NCBI GenBank assembly: GCA_007123775.1
Contig: SLGK01000118.1
Coordinates: 52,003-116,002 of the forward strand
Direction: 5' to 3'
From: Anaerolineae bacterium
Lineage (GTDB): Bacteria > Chloroflexota > Anaerolineae > Promineifilales > Promineifilaceae
Length of the DNA stretch: 64,000 nt
Of this stretch, positions 16,918-24,957 are shown one piece after another. The notes beneath the pieces were generated by a model, which saw nothing but the letters and a program-made list of their open reading frames with translations, did not search any database and was not told the origin of the DNA. Positions within the stretch are counted from its first letter, which is position 1. Each line of letters begins with the position of its first letter. Position numbers and translations under genes: made by a program.

Positions 16918-17100
16918 ATGATCGGAGTTGAGAAGAAAAATAACGAAACACCAGAGCAACTACTGCGACGCTTTCGTAAGAAAGTGAGCCGCAGCGGTGT
17001 CATGAGCGACGTTCGCAAAAAGCGGTGGCACGTTTCCAAAAGCGAACTACGCCGCATTGAAAAGAAAAAGGCCATTCGTCGCTCCCGTCGTCGCTATTAA
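16918..17100 (+). CDS. rpsU: 30S ribosomal protein bS21
   Basis: A 60-residue, strongly basic protein ending RRSRRRY, with the S21 pattern ETPEQLLRRFRKKVSRSGV and later KKKAIRRSRRR. bS21 sits on the small-subunit platform and helps mRNA base-pair with the anti-Shine-Dalgarno. It has one of the strongest Shine-Dalgarno sequences in the window (AGGAGGTG at 16903-16910, 7 bases before the ATG). A hairpin follows the gene. Confidence 0.95.
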   Translation: MIGVEKKNNETPEQLLRRFRKKVSRSGVMSDVRKKRWHVSKSELRRIEKKKAIRRSRRRY

Positions 17101-17108
17101 GGGTGGCC

Positions 17109-17141
17109 GGGGCTGTCAGACATAGCCCCTCTCCCGTTTTT
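17109..17141 (+). terminator. Hairpin after rpsU
   Basis: GGGGCT / AGCCCC arms around a 9-base loop, followed by CTCTCCCGTTTTT. It is a modest intrinsic terminator between rpsU and rpsA, so the two may be separately transcribed. Confidence 0.55.
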
Positions 17142-17204
17142 ATCAGGGTACTCAAGGCAAACCAATCGGATCTGCGTTGAGTTTAGATGTTTTTGAGGAG
17201 TTTA

Positions 17205-18800
17205 ATGGATATTTCAACAGTATCGTTTCAAGTTAATGATGTGGAAGAAGAGGTCTTGGCCATCAACGGCAATGGTAATGGCAGCGGTCAGCATGATGAG
17301 TCGGCCCCTATGTCATTTGCCGACATGCTAGATAATTATGAGTATGCCGTACCCGAACAAGGCGAGTTTCTGGAAGGCACTATTATTCGTATTGACAAAG
17401 ACGCCATCTTTGTAAACGTGGGTGCCAAGCGAGACGCAATCATTCCACATACTGACTTGGACCAATTGGAGGAAGAGCAGATAGCGGATCTGTCTGCCGG
17501 GGACACTGTTCCTGTTTACGTGCTGCGTACACCCGTTGGCGAGCAAGAGCTAATTGTCTCCCTGTACAAAGGGTTACAGCAGCAGGATTGGGATTGGGCA
17601 GAATCCTGTCTGGAATCAGAAGAATTGTTAGAGTTGACCGTTGTTGGGCACAATAAGGGCGGTCTACTGGTTGAATTCGGCCGTTTGCGCGGTTTTGTAC
17701 CTAATTCGCACGTAGCCGAGCTGCGTCACGTGCGTAATCCCAGCCAGCGCAAGGCGTTCAAGGATAAATCACGCCAGGATGATCTGGTAGTCAAAGTGAT
17801 CGAAGTGGATCGAGACCGCCGCCGCCTGGTAATGTCAGAAACGGCCGCTATGGTCGAACAACGTCAAAACCGACTGGAAGAGCTGGAAGAAGGCGCAATT
17901 GTAACGGGCGAGGTGGTTAACGTCGTCAAGTATGGCGTCTTTGTCGACCTGGACGGTGTACACGGACTGCTGCATATTTCTAAGATTGATTGGCACCACA
18001 TTGACCACCCCTCCCAGGTATTTGAGGTGGGCGATGAGGTTGAGGTCATGATCGATGAGATCGACGTGGACAAAGAGCGCGTCAGTCTCAACCGCAAGGT
18101 TTTGATGCCCACGCCCTGGGATGCCTTCGCTGCCAACCATGCGGTAGGCGATTTGCTGGAAGGGGAAGTGACCAACGTCCTGGACTTTGGGGCCTTTGTG
18201 CAGGTGGCTGACGGCATTGAAGGTTTGATCCATATCAGCGAGATCAACATGCCCCACGCTGGCTCACCCAAAGCGGTGCTGCAATCGGGTGACGTGGTGC
18301 TGGCCCGCATGATCAGCATTGAGCCGGAGCGCGAGCGGCTAAGCCTGAGCCTGCGCCGCGTGACCACTTCTGAGGAATTGGAGTGGATGGCCCGCAAAGC
18401 AGAAGCCGCAGAAGCAGAAACGGAAGACGAAGCGGATGAGGCAGATGAGATAGAAGCGGAAGCGAGTGCCGAAGAATCAATCGCGGCGGTGGCTGTGGAA
18501 GAAGCAACGGCCGCAGCAGATGTGGAAGAAGTAACGGCCGAAGTAGAAGCGGAAGAAACAACGGCGGGAGTAGAAGTGGAAGAAGCAACGGCAGAAGCAA
18601 CCGTGGCAGAAGTAACAGCCGAAGTGGAAGCGGAAGAAGCAACGGCCGAAGTAGACGTGGAAGCTGAGACCAGCACGGATGAGGCAACGGCCGTGCCTAC
18701 CGAAACCGAATCAGACGTGGTGGAAGCGGAAGTAGTGGCCGAAGCCGAAGTCGAAGTCGAAAGTGAAGCCGACACGGCAACCGAAGAAGAGACTGTCTAA
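17205..18800 (+). CDS. rpsA: 30S ribosomal protein S1 with long acidic tail
   Basis: The ATG at 17205 follows GAGGAG; the frame opens earlier at 17187. The 531-residue product has four S1 RNA-binding repeats. Recognisable starts are GEFLEGTIIRIDKDAIFV, a second around ELTVVGHNKGGLLVEFG, then GAIVTGEVVNVVKYGVFVDL and GDLLEGEVTNVLDFGAFVQV. S1 brings mRNA to the ribosome. The last 130 or so residues are a low-complexity Ala/Glu/Val tail of repeats such as EEATAEVEAEE, which is disordered and very acidic. Such a tail is unusual in length. A strong terminator follows the gene. Confidence 0.92.
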   Translation: MDISTVSFQVNDVEEEVLAINGNGNGSGQHDESAPMSFADMLDNYEYAVPEQGEFLEGTIIRIDKDAIFVNVGAKRDAIIPHTDLDQLEEEQIADLSAGDTVPVYVLRTPVGEQELIVSLYKGLQQQDWDWAESCLESEELLELTVVGHNKGGLLVEFGRLRGFVPNSHVAELRHVRNPSQRKAFKDKSRQDDLVVKVIEVDRDRRRLVMSETAAMVEQRQNRLEELEEGAIVTGEVVNVVKYGVFVDLDGVHGLLHISKIDWHHIDHPSQVFEVGDEVEVMIDEIDVDKERVSLNRKVLMPTPWDAFAANHAVGDLLEGEVTNVLDFGAFVQVADGIEGLIHISEINMPHAGSPKAVLQSGDVVLARMISIEPERERLSLSLRRVTTSEELEWMARKAEAAEAETEDEADEADEIEAEASAEESIAAVAVEEATAAADVEEVTAEVEAEETTAGVEVEEATAEATVAEVTAEVEAEEATAEVDVEAETSTDEATAVPTETESDVVEAEVVAEAEVEVESEADTATEEETV

Positions 18801-18821
18801 AGCTTGCCACTGGTTAAGACG

Positions 18822-18858
18822 AAAAAGGGCTGGGCGTGTACACGCCCAGCCCCTTTTT
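18822..18858 (+). terminator. Intrinsic terminator of rpsA
   Basis: A GC-rich stem GGGCTGGGCGTG / CACGCCCAGCCC is flanked by A5 upstream and T5 downstream, so it can stop transcription on both strands. It lies 22 bases after the rpsA stop and just outside the left end of the recombinase element. Confidence 0.9.
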
Positions 18859-19036
18859 ATTGGTATGGTCTAGAAGGGTGAGATAGGTAAAGACTTCTGT
18901 CTAAAAATAAAGGGGAGTTCCTGAAATTAGCTCAATCCCAAGAGTAGGTCTTATATTTTCAGGTAAGTGGTAGGGAATCAACTGGTGACGAGATGTCCAA
19001 AATGGAACTGTCTAAAAATGAGGCACCATCAAAGGG

Positions 19037-19453
19037 TCATCGGTCCCGCTTTTTCCGCCCGGCTTGTGAGACTTGACGCGGCGGAAGGGGGAGTGGGTGA
19101 TAGAGTTGCTCTGGGTCAATGTTTAGCCGAGCAGCATTGGCTTCAACCAGATTCAGCCGTTCCAACAAGGCAAGATTGCGCTGCTGTATAATGGCCATCT
19201 CCGCCCTGAGTTGGCGCAACTGCCCCTTAAGGCCACCGTTGGAGGGAAGTTGCTGGTTCTCTCGCTGTCGCTTTGCTGCTGCCAAGATTTCAGCCTGTAA
19301 ACCATAATTATAGAGTGAAGCACGGGCACAACCTACGGCTATGGCGACGCTACCCACATCAAGGGGATACTCATCTGACGAACGACTTTCTGCCAGGGAC
19401 AGATAAGCTCGTACAGATGCGGTCACCGCCTCACATTTGTTCTGCCGACCCAT
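19037..19453 (-). CDS. TnpC-like small accessory protein (DUF6262-like)
   Basis: A 138-residue basic protein with a helix-turn-helix-like N-terminus (VGSVAIAVGCARASLYNYG) and a coiled-coil-prone middle (LKGQLRQLRAEMAIIQQRNLALLERLNL). Its basic tail ends GRKKRDR. This organisation matches the small third protein that accompanies Tn554-type recombinases, whose role may be DNA binding or choice of orientation. The match is from recall. Its start overlaps the end of the 640-residue recombinase by 23 bp, so it is translated from the same message as the last gene of the set. Confidence 0.7.
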   Translation of the reverse strand: MGRQNKCEAVTASVRAYLSLAESRSSDEYPLDVGSVAIAVGCARASLYNYGLQAEILAAAKRQRENQQLPSNGGLKGQLRQLRAEMAIIQQRNLALLERLNLVEANAARLNIDPEQLYHPLPLPPRQVSQAGRKKRDR

Positions 19454-21353
19454 CTATTCCCTCTTTATTCGAGACGGCCCTACGTATGCCGTCTGGCACT
19501 TGCCACATTTCTTCCACGGCCAGAGCGGCCGCGATGCCCTGCAATGTGTCCTCATGGTGACGAACCCAGGCATCCGCTAACGCTGGCCTTTCGCTAGCGG
19601 CTTGTTCTCGTGCCTTTGCCAAAGCTTGCACTGTTATCTCCTGCACACGAATGAGATTGGCTCGTTCCCTCTCATCCCCCTTGGTACGCAGATAATGATG
19701 ACACCCGCGCAGGCAGTTAAGATGATAAGGGCACGGCTCTATGGCAAAATCATGAACACAAATTCCCAGTGGAGTAACATGAACAGCCTGGATTTGCCCA
19801 TTTAGGAACTCATCTCGCTCTATAGTGGGCAAGGCGTAGTAGACGTCCGCCATGAAGCCGGCGACAGTTCCTTCGCGGATGTTTTCCTTGAGCCACGCCA
19901 GCCGCTCATCTACCGTGGCATGGCGATAATCCTGGGTGTCGCGAGTATCGTTGCGTCCCATCCAGCGCGTCAATACCTCCACAGGTAAGCCCCCTTTGTC
20001 GGCTAGGTCGTTGAGCCAGTGACGGAATTGGTGGGTGGTCAAGCGACAGGGTGAACCATCCACTTCACAGATGTTGAAACGCTGAAAAACGCTGGACATT
20101 TGACCACGCACAGCCAAAAAGTCCCTAAAGTGGTTGTAGACCAGCGGTTCAACTAACAGGGGGTAGGTGGCTTTACGGCTGTGAAAGAAATTTCGGTAAG
20201 CTAACAGCAGTGTTTCAGACAACATTTGGTAGGTCGTTGGTCCGGTTTGCATTGTCCACAGCGGGTCAGCACGCCAGGCCAGTAGGTACTTGGCTACATC
20301 GCCAATCCGGTAGAGAAAGCATGGCCCTTCAATGCGATAGGGCAACTGTTGTCCTGGTGCCTTAGGGAGTGGTGTTTGTGTAGGCAATCCCAGAGCCATA
20401 CAGAGTTGCTTTTTTGTTAGCCATTCATCTTCATGGTGTCCCGGAATGGGAACTCGGTCTGGGTATTGTTCTAATATTTTGGCTCGGGCGCGAGGCACCG
20501 CTGTCAATTGCCGAATTTCAGACACCGCTTCCTGCGCTAATTCGGCCTGAACAGGTGAGAGCCAACGCACAGCACCCACTTCAAGACTGCTGCCGACTTT
20601 CTCCCGATGGTAACGCAATCCGTAGTAGCTTTGTCCATTACGACGCTCATACACTTCGCAGTCCAACGGCATAGTTAATAATTCGCCAATCCGCAATCCG
20701 GTTACTATCAGCAAGGCGACAGCCGCCAATCGCAGGCGGTCGGCTGGTGATACATCCTTCTGGCAGTATAGGTCGGCTAACCCTTCTAATGCCCGTGGTG
20801 AGGGCAATCTGGCACGCCGTGCTTCCTGCCCGGCCAGTGTATGGTTGTTGAAGTCCCGTTGGCGCGGCGTCTGGATAATGTAATGGATGGGATGACAAAT
20901 ACCATGAGCAGTCAGCCAATTCGTGAAGGAAAGTAACTGACCCATTGCCTTGTTAGTTTGGGACAACGCCCAACGCTGACGCATGAATAATTCAGCCGCG
21001 TCCAGATCGGCTGCATTTACCTTTGACCAAACAATATCATGCCCGCCATGACGCTCTAACCACACATCCCAAAATAATCGCATCGTCAACAGACATACCT
21101 TTAGATATTCTACCGACGTGCGTCGGGTGGCTAACAGCCAGCTCTTGACCACCACTGTATACAGCGGCGGCAACGGTTCTTCTGGGTGACTATAGCCAAC
21201 AAAATGCAGATACACACGCCGTGTCCGTACTAACTGGCGTGCCAGACTGGTCATATCCCAAGTGGTCGCATCAAAGTGCTGCCCGGTTGCCCCCAAGTCG
21301 GCCGTGAAGCGCTCACGGCCAGCCTGGATGAGCTGGACTAAAGCGTTATTCAT
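19431..21353 (-). CDS. Tyrosine recombinase, large TnpB-like (third of trio)
   Basis: The ATG at 21351-21353 overlaps the end of the previous recombinase by 8 bp and has GGAGGAAAAGG in front; the frame opens further up but without a ribosome site. The 640-residue product has the catalytic pattern of tyrosine recombinases: Arg I in TGLRIGELL, the box HQFRHW, and MGRNDTRDTQDYRHA containing the likely nucleophile Tyr. Behind the catalytic domain is a Cys/His cluster (GICVHDFAIEPCPYHLNCLRG) that may bind zinc. The long C-terminal extension matches the larger TnpB-type partner. It probably acts with the two other recombinases in a joint synaptic complex. Confidence 0.85.
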   Translation of the reverse strand: MNNALVQLIQAGRERFTADLGATGQHFDATTWDMTSLARQLVRTRRVYLHFVGYSHPEEPLPPLYTVVVKSWLLATRRTSVEYLKVCLLTMRLFWDVWLERHGGHDIVWSKVNAADLDAAELFMRQRWALSQTNKAMGQLLSFTNWLTAHGICHPIHYIIQTPRQRDFNNHTLAGQEARRARLPSPRALEGLADLYCQKDVSPADRLRLAAVALLIVTGLRIGELLTMPLDCEVYERRNGQSYYGLRYHREKVGSSLEVGAVRWLSPVQAELAQEAVSEIRQLTAVPRARAKILEQYPDRVPIPGHHEDEWLTKKQLCMALGLPTQTPLPKAPGQQLPYRIEGPCFLYRIGDVAKYLLAWRADPLWTMQTGPTTYQMLSETLLLAYRNFFHSRKATYPLLVEPLVYNHFRDFLAVRGQMSSVFQRFNICEVDGSPCRLTTHQFRHWLNDLADKGGLPVEVLTRWMGRNDTRDTQDYRHATVDERLAWLKENIREGTVAGFMADVYYALPTIERDEFLNGQIQAVHVTPLGICVHDFAIEPCPYHLNCLRGCHHYLRTKGDERERANLIRVQEITVQALAKAREQAASERPALADAWVRHHEDTLQGIAAALAVEEMWQVPDGIRRAVSNKEGIDGSAEQM

Positions 21354-22833
21354 CCTTTTCCTCCAGCCGCGCCAATACCTGCTCAACGGCAGTGCGGACT
21401 TCATCCAACTGCTGCAAAATACGGCCGTCGGCCGTCCCGCGGTGAACGGCAAGGTATTGGTCTATAGACGCCAGCACCTGGCGATGCGGCCCATCTCGCA
21501 GGGCAGCAAACAGCGAGCAGGTATAGCAGCTTAACGGCGGCATCAGTTGGCAGAGTCCATCCTGCCTGGTATTCCGCCCACAAACGCCAACGCCGCCTAC
21601 ACTTAACAAGGGCAAGTGGGGAACAGCAGCCGGAATAATGGCGTTTTCGGGGAGATCAGGGAAGGCCGGCTCATCGAGCGAGTCAATCAGCTTGCCTAAA
21701 AAGCGGTTGACCAATGGTTGTAAAACGGCGTCTGTCGCTTGCGCTACCTGGTCGGCAATACGGGCTGTCGTGGCTACATAGACCTCGACATTCTGCAGGT
21801 CTGTATGGTCAAGAATATCGGCAATGTGAAACTTGGAAGCACCTTCTTCGGCCAGGTGGGTAGCCAGCGTATAACGGAAGCGGCGGGCATGGAGATGGAG
21901 GCATTCCCCCGTGCGCGGAGAGATAATCGCTGTCTCTTTAGCCCAGCGACGCATGGCCGCATTGACGCTGGACCCTGGTGATTGCTCTGACAGCCAGTGG
22001 AAAAGCTTGCTGCTTGGGTCAGCCAAACGAAGGCTATACAGCAATTCGCCCAGGCGCTGGCTGATGGCACGACGCCTGGTTTCACGATGGGCCGTGCGCT
22101 TTTTCACTCGAGGCACGTCTAACTGGTACAAAACGCCCCCTGGCGTCTCAATCCGGTGCAAGTCGGCCGCCTGTAGGCGTGCGGTGGCGTGTGGATTACA
22201 GCCCAATTCCAGGTGTAGCATGACCACGCCCCGGTCACAACCATCACCCTGTTCCAACCGCAGCGCCTGGGTAATTAGCCATTTCTCCTCAGTGGAAAGC
22301 GGCCCCTGCGTAGCGTGACGGGAACGGACATGGTGCCCTTTGACATTACCGGGCGCTACCATGGCTTTTAAGCGGCGCAGTGTGTGCAGGTCAAAACCGG
22401 GATGCTCCCGAGATACACCCCATTCATACAGCACCCGCAGTCGTGAAAAGGCGTTTCCCCGGTCAGATGTTTGTTGCAGCACATAGTGCAGAAAAGCGTT
22501 GGCCAACGATGATGTATAGTCTGCCCAAGAAAACTGGCTGACATCTCGTTCAGCTAGCCACCGAGCCAAGCGTAGGATCGCCTGTAAATCACCATAAACG
22601 GTGGTCGCTTTTTTGTAGCGCAGCCGGTCACATAAGTACAGTTGAGCCAGGTGTATGGCCTGTTGGCTAAAAACAGACTGGTTGTTGGCCGCGATGTTTG
22701 TCAACCGGGTCCAGTTGAGGACTATCTTTTTCCCGCCATCGGCCGCCGCCCGTGCTTCCCAACGGTTGCCGGTAGTGTTGATGCCTTGACCATCCAAAGA
22801 AATAACAAAAGGAGGAATCTCTGACAAGGTCAT
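21346..22833 (-). CDS. Tyrosine recombinase (second of trio), diverged active site
   Basis: A 495-residue integrase-like protein. The C-terminal half has LHARRFRYTLATHLAEEG and LDHTDLQNVEVYV, which hold the second Arg, a His and the candidate nucleophile Tyr. The region that should contain Arg I reads LELGCNPHATARL, with Asn in the usual Arg position. The first His of the HxxR box is Arg. This is like a known integrase subfamily with an RRFRYT box. A Cys-rich stretch near the C-terminus (GVCGRNTRQDGLCQ, LSCYTCSLF) may bind metal. The start overlaps the stop of the first recombinase by 4 bp (ATGA). Confidence 0.8.
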   Translation of the reverse strand: MTLSEIPPFVISLDGQGINTTGNRWEARAAADGGKKIVLNWTRLTNIAANNQSVFSQQAIHLAQLYLCDRLRYKKATTVYGDLQAILRLARWLAERDVSQFSWADYTSSLANAFLHYVLQQTSDRGNAFSRLRVLYEWGVSREHPGFDLHTLRRLKAMVAPGNVKGHHVRSRHATQGPLSTEEKWLITQALRLEQGDGCDRGVVMLHLELGCNPHATARLQAADLHRIETPGGVLYQLDVPRVKKRTAHRETRRRAISQRLGELLYSLRLADPSSKLFHWLSEQSPGSSVNAAMRRWAKETAIISPRTGECLHLHARRFRYTLATHLAEEGASKFHIADILDHTDLQNVEVYVATTARIADQVAQATDAVLQPLVNRFLGKLIDSLDEPAFPDLPENAIIPAAVPHLPLLSVGGVGVCGRNTRQDGLCQLMPPLSCYTCSLFAALRDGPHRQVLASIDQYLAVHRGTADGRILQQLDEVRTAVEQVLARLEEKDE

Positions 22834-24038
22834 GCCTCCACCCCCATTTCAGGTGTATATAAGGCTTCCTGCCAAGCACGCAGCGTCGCCTGCGACTGTT
22901 CGGCCACCGCATCCTGAATGTAACGTTGGGGCGATTGGGAATTTGTCCAACCGCCCAGATACATCAGTTGGTCACGGCCGTTGGGCGTTTCCAGCAGGTA
23001 AGCGGCCAGTTGTTCGGCCCAGGTGTGGCGCAGGCGATGCCAGGATAGGTGTTCAATACCACTACGACGGCCAATAACTTGGATAATATCCTGTGCCCGG
23101 CCAATGGATAAAGGCTGGCCTTCGTCCGTTACAAACAAATACGGGCATTTGCCGCCCATGCGTCCGTAGGGTGGCCCGCCTGTCACGTAGTGACGTATCA
23201 TGCCCAATAATGGAGCGCTGACTGGCAGGCCACGCTCGGCTGTTTTAACGGCCGGTTCGTGTCGGCGCGTATCGTGGATGTCATCGGGATGGCGGCGGAT
23301 AAGCAACGCTTTTTGTCCACCACGCGGCAGTGAATCCAGGCGCAATTTCAGCAATTCACCCAACCGCAATCCTAACTGCAACGCTATCTCAACCATGAGC
23401 CAGTTCCGTAGCGCATTGGCGGGTGTGAATCCGTTTTCAGGAAAGTGCCACTGTCCTGTGTCATCCTTTTGGGGCGACAATGATGCTCGAATAACAGCCA
23501 CTTCTGTCTCGCTTAACGGCCGCTTGCGCCGGCTAGGGTGACCCCGATAACGTAAGGAGCGGCAGATAACCGTCAACTGCCAGGCCCATCCTTGTCGTTG
23601 CTCCAAAGAGAGGGGTGGCTGCACATAATCTAACGACCAGACCAGAAAGTTCTCAATGGTACCGAGGTATTTGTTGACGGTGTTGGGTGAAATGACCTCA
23701 GCTGCCCCCTTAGGCTGTCCCTGCTCACGCAAGTACGCGACCAGTGACTCAAACTGACGTGCCTCTGGTAATTTGCCTTGCAGCAAGTACTCATCTAAAT
23801 CGTAACCTCCGATTTCCCAAGCCCAGATGTACACTTTGCCCAGAATGAACAAGTCATTAGCCAGGGTTGATGCCTGTACTCGCTGGCGACGATAGCTGAC
23901 TGCCCAACGGGTTGCCAATTTTACCGGCAACCAGGTTGTCTTATGCACAAGACAGGGGAGCCGTTCCCCCGTACTCAGGGTAAGGTGGACAAGCGTAAGG
24001 TCATACTCCTTGAACATAAATGAGCATTCTTGTTGCAT
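22830..24038 (-). CDS. Tyrosine recombinase (first of trio), TnpA-like
   Basis: A 402-residue integrase with an N-terminal SAM-like arm (residues about 60-180) and a complete catalytic set. Arg I is in LGLRLGELLKL, Lys in VKTAERGLPV, the box is HRLRHTWAEQL, and the final motif LGGWTNSQSPQRYIQ has Trp in place of the second His and the Tyr nucleophile. All catalytic positions look intact, so this is probably the most active member. It is first in the operon. There is no convincing Shine-Dalgarno before the ATG at 24036-24038; an internal ATG at 24015-24017 is an alternative. Confidence 0.88.
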   Translation of the reverse strand: MQQECSFMFKEYDLTLVHLTLSTGERLPCLVHKTTWLPVKLATRWAVSYRRQRVQASTLANDLFILGKVYIWAWEIGGYDLDEYLLQGKLPEARQFESLVAYLREQGQPKGAAEVISPNTVNKYLGTIENFLVWSLDYVQPPLSLEQRQGWAWQLTVICRSLRYRGHPSRRKRPLSETEVAVIRASLSPQKDDTGQWHFPENGFTPANALRNWLMVEIALQLGLRLGELLKLRLDSLPRGGQKALLIRRHPDDIHDTRRHEPAVKTAERGLPVSAPLLGMIRHYVTGGPPYGRMGGKCPYLFVTDEGQPLSIGRAQDIIQVIGRRSGIEHLSWHRLRHTWAEQLAAYLLETPNGRDQLMYLGGWTNSQSPQRYIQDAVAEQSQATLRAWQEALYTPEMGVEA

Positions 24039-24080
24039 TTAAGTAGAACGTATCCCATGAATGATAAGTTCCCATAGACA

Positions 24081-24120
24081 AACAAACGGGCAAGCAGGCT
24101 TACCTGCTTGCCCGTTTGTT
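24081..24120 (-). terminator. 18-bp perfect hairpin between ssb and the recombinases
   Basis: Arms AACAAACGGGCAAGCAGG and CCTGCTTGCCCGTTTGTT with a 4-base loop. It is downstream of ssb on the minus strand, with TTTGTTTGTCT after the stem, so it should end the ssb message. It also shields the recombinase genes from read-through. Confidence 0.8.
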
Positions 24121-24166
24121 ACCTATTCTTTTTAACAATATTTGGACAGTTTAGCCCTTACCTATT

Positions 24167-24601
24167 TCAGAAGGGAATGTCGTCTTCTTCCTGGGCCGGG
24201 GCGTTATCGCCGTTGTCGTCGTAGTCACGGCCATCGTATCCCTCTGAATCGGCACGAGTACCAATAAACCGAACGTTATCGGCTGTTACTTCAAACGAGG
24301 CTGCCACTGTGCCATCCTGTCGAGTCCAGAGGCGGGGACCACCGGTGTTGGGGTCTGGCCTCACACGACCCTCTACCAATACCTGGCGCCCTTTACTCAA
24401 ATACTGATTGGCAGACTCAGCCTGCCGTCCCCAAACACTAACGCGGAACCAGGTGGTTTCTTCCACTGGTTGACCACTACGGCTGTCAGTCCAGCGTCGG
24501 CTGGTAGCTACGCTAAAGCTGGTAACGGCCGTGCCATCTGGCATATACCGCATTTCCGGGTCACCACCAAGATTACCTACCACTATTATTTTCTGATACA
24601 T
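24167..24601 (-). CDS. ssb: Single-stranded DNA-binding protein
   Basis: A 144-residue SSB with an OB fold in the first 105 residues (MYQKIIVVGNLGGDPEMRY, then ATSRRWTDSRSG and WFRVSVWGRQAE). An acidic linker ends in the protein-docking tip DDIPF. It coats single-stranded DNA in replication, repair and recombination. It lacks the usual rpsF/rpsR neighbours. Its 3' end borders, and may partly overlap, the candidate end of the recombinase element. Confidence 0.95.
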   Translation of the reverse strand: MYQKIIVVGNLGGDPEMRYMPDGTAVTSFSVATSRRWTDSRSGQPVEETTWFRVSVWGRQAESANQYLSKGRQVLVEGRVRPDPNTGGPRLWTRQDGTVAASFEVTADNVRFIGTRADSEGYDGRDYDDNGDNAPAQEEDDIPF

Positions 24602-24891
24602 GTCGCCATCTCCTTTTGGGTTGGGGTAATTGCTACTTACATTATGCTAAGAACAGCGTTCGCACTTACCAATAAATAAACAGACAAGAACGGCCGTTTC
24701 CGCCGTACCTAACCAGTACATCAAGCATAACGACCTGGAAAACAAATTATCTTGTTATTCATGCCCTAGCTGCTGTTCACGGGGGGTTTTTTGCTACACT
24801 GGCATCACATCCTGCCAGATGACCATTATAGTATCATAATCAAGCTGGAAAGAAAAACAAGATGGTCTATTGGATTTTGCGGGGTTTATCC
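24602..24891. other. Gap between ssb and the gdhA-side repeat
   Basis: No gene is visible in this 290-bp AT-richer stretch. It should hold the ssb promoter on the minus strand. One ACGGCCGT palindrome lies near 24692. Confidence 0.5.
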
Positions 24892-24937
24892 GTGTTGCGT
24901 ATTGCGTAGCCAAAGCAAACTACGCAATACGCAATAC
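24892..24937. repeat. Head-to-head heptamer arrays forming an 18-bp hairpin
   Basis: GTGTTGCGTATTGCGTAG (24892-24909) pairs with CTACGCAATACGCAATAC (24920-24937) with one wobble, leaving a 10-base loop. Further 7-bp units (TGAATAC, GCATTAC) continue to 24952. It sits just after gdhA on the minus strand and could stop transcription or protect the 3' end. Confidence 0.85.
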
Positions 24938-24957
24938 TGAATACGCATTACGTCAAA

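Larger units (their letters stand above)
18871..24170 (-). mobile_element. Recombinase-trio (RIT/Tn554-like) element
   Basis: About 5.3 kb of four overlapping minus-strand genes: three distinct tyrosine recombinases and a small TnpC-like protein, with no cargo. It lies between the rpsA terminator and the 3' end of ssb. This set resembles RIT elements and the tnpABC module of Tn554. Candidate ends are an imperfect inverted match: GAGATAGGTAAAGAC (18880-18894) against ssb-side GAAATAGGTAAGGGC (complement of 24151-24165). The phrase CTGTCTAAAAAT occurs twice at the left, near 18898 and 19009, and CTGTCCAAATAT occurs inverted at the right. Exact borders are not certain. Confidence 0.7.

Noticed and set aside
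18313..18775. Long Ser/Thr- and Leu-rich minus frames opposite rpsA
   Set aside because: Shadows of the low-complexity Ala/Glu/Val tail of S1.
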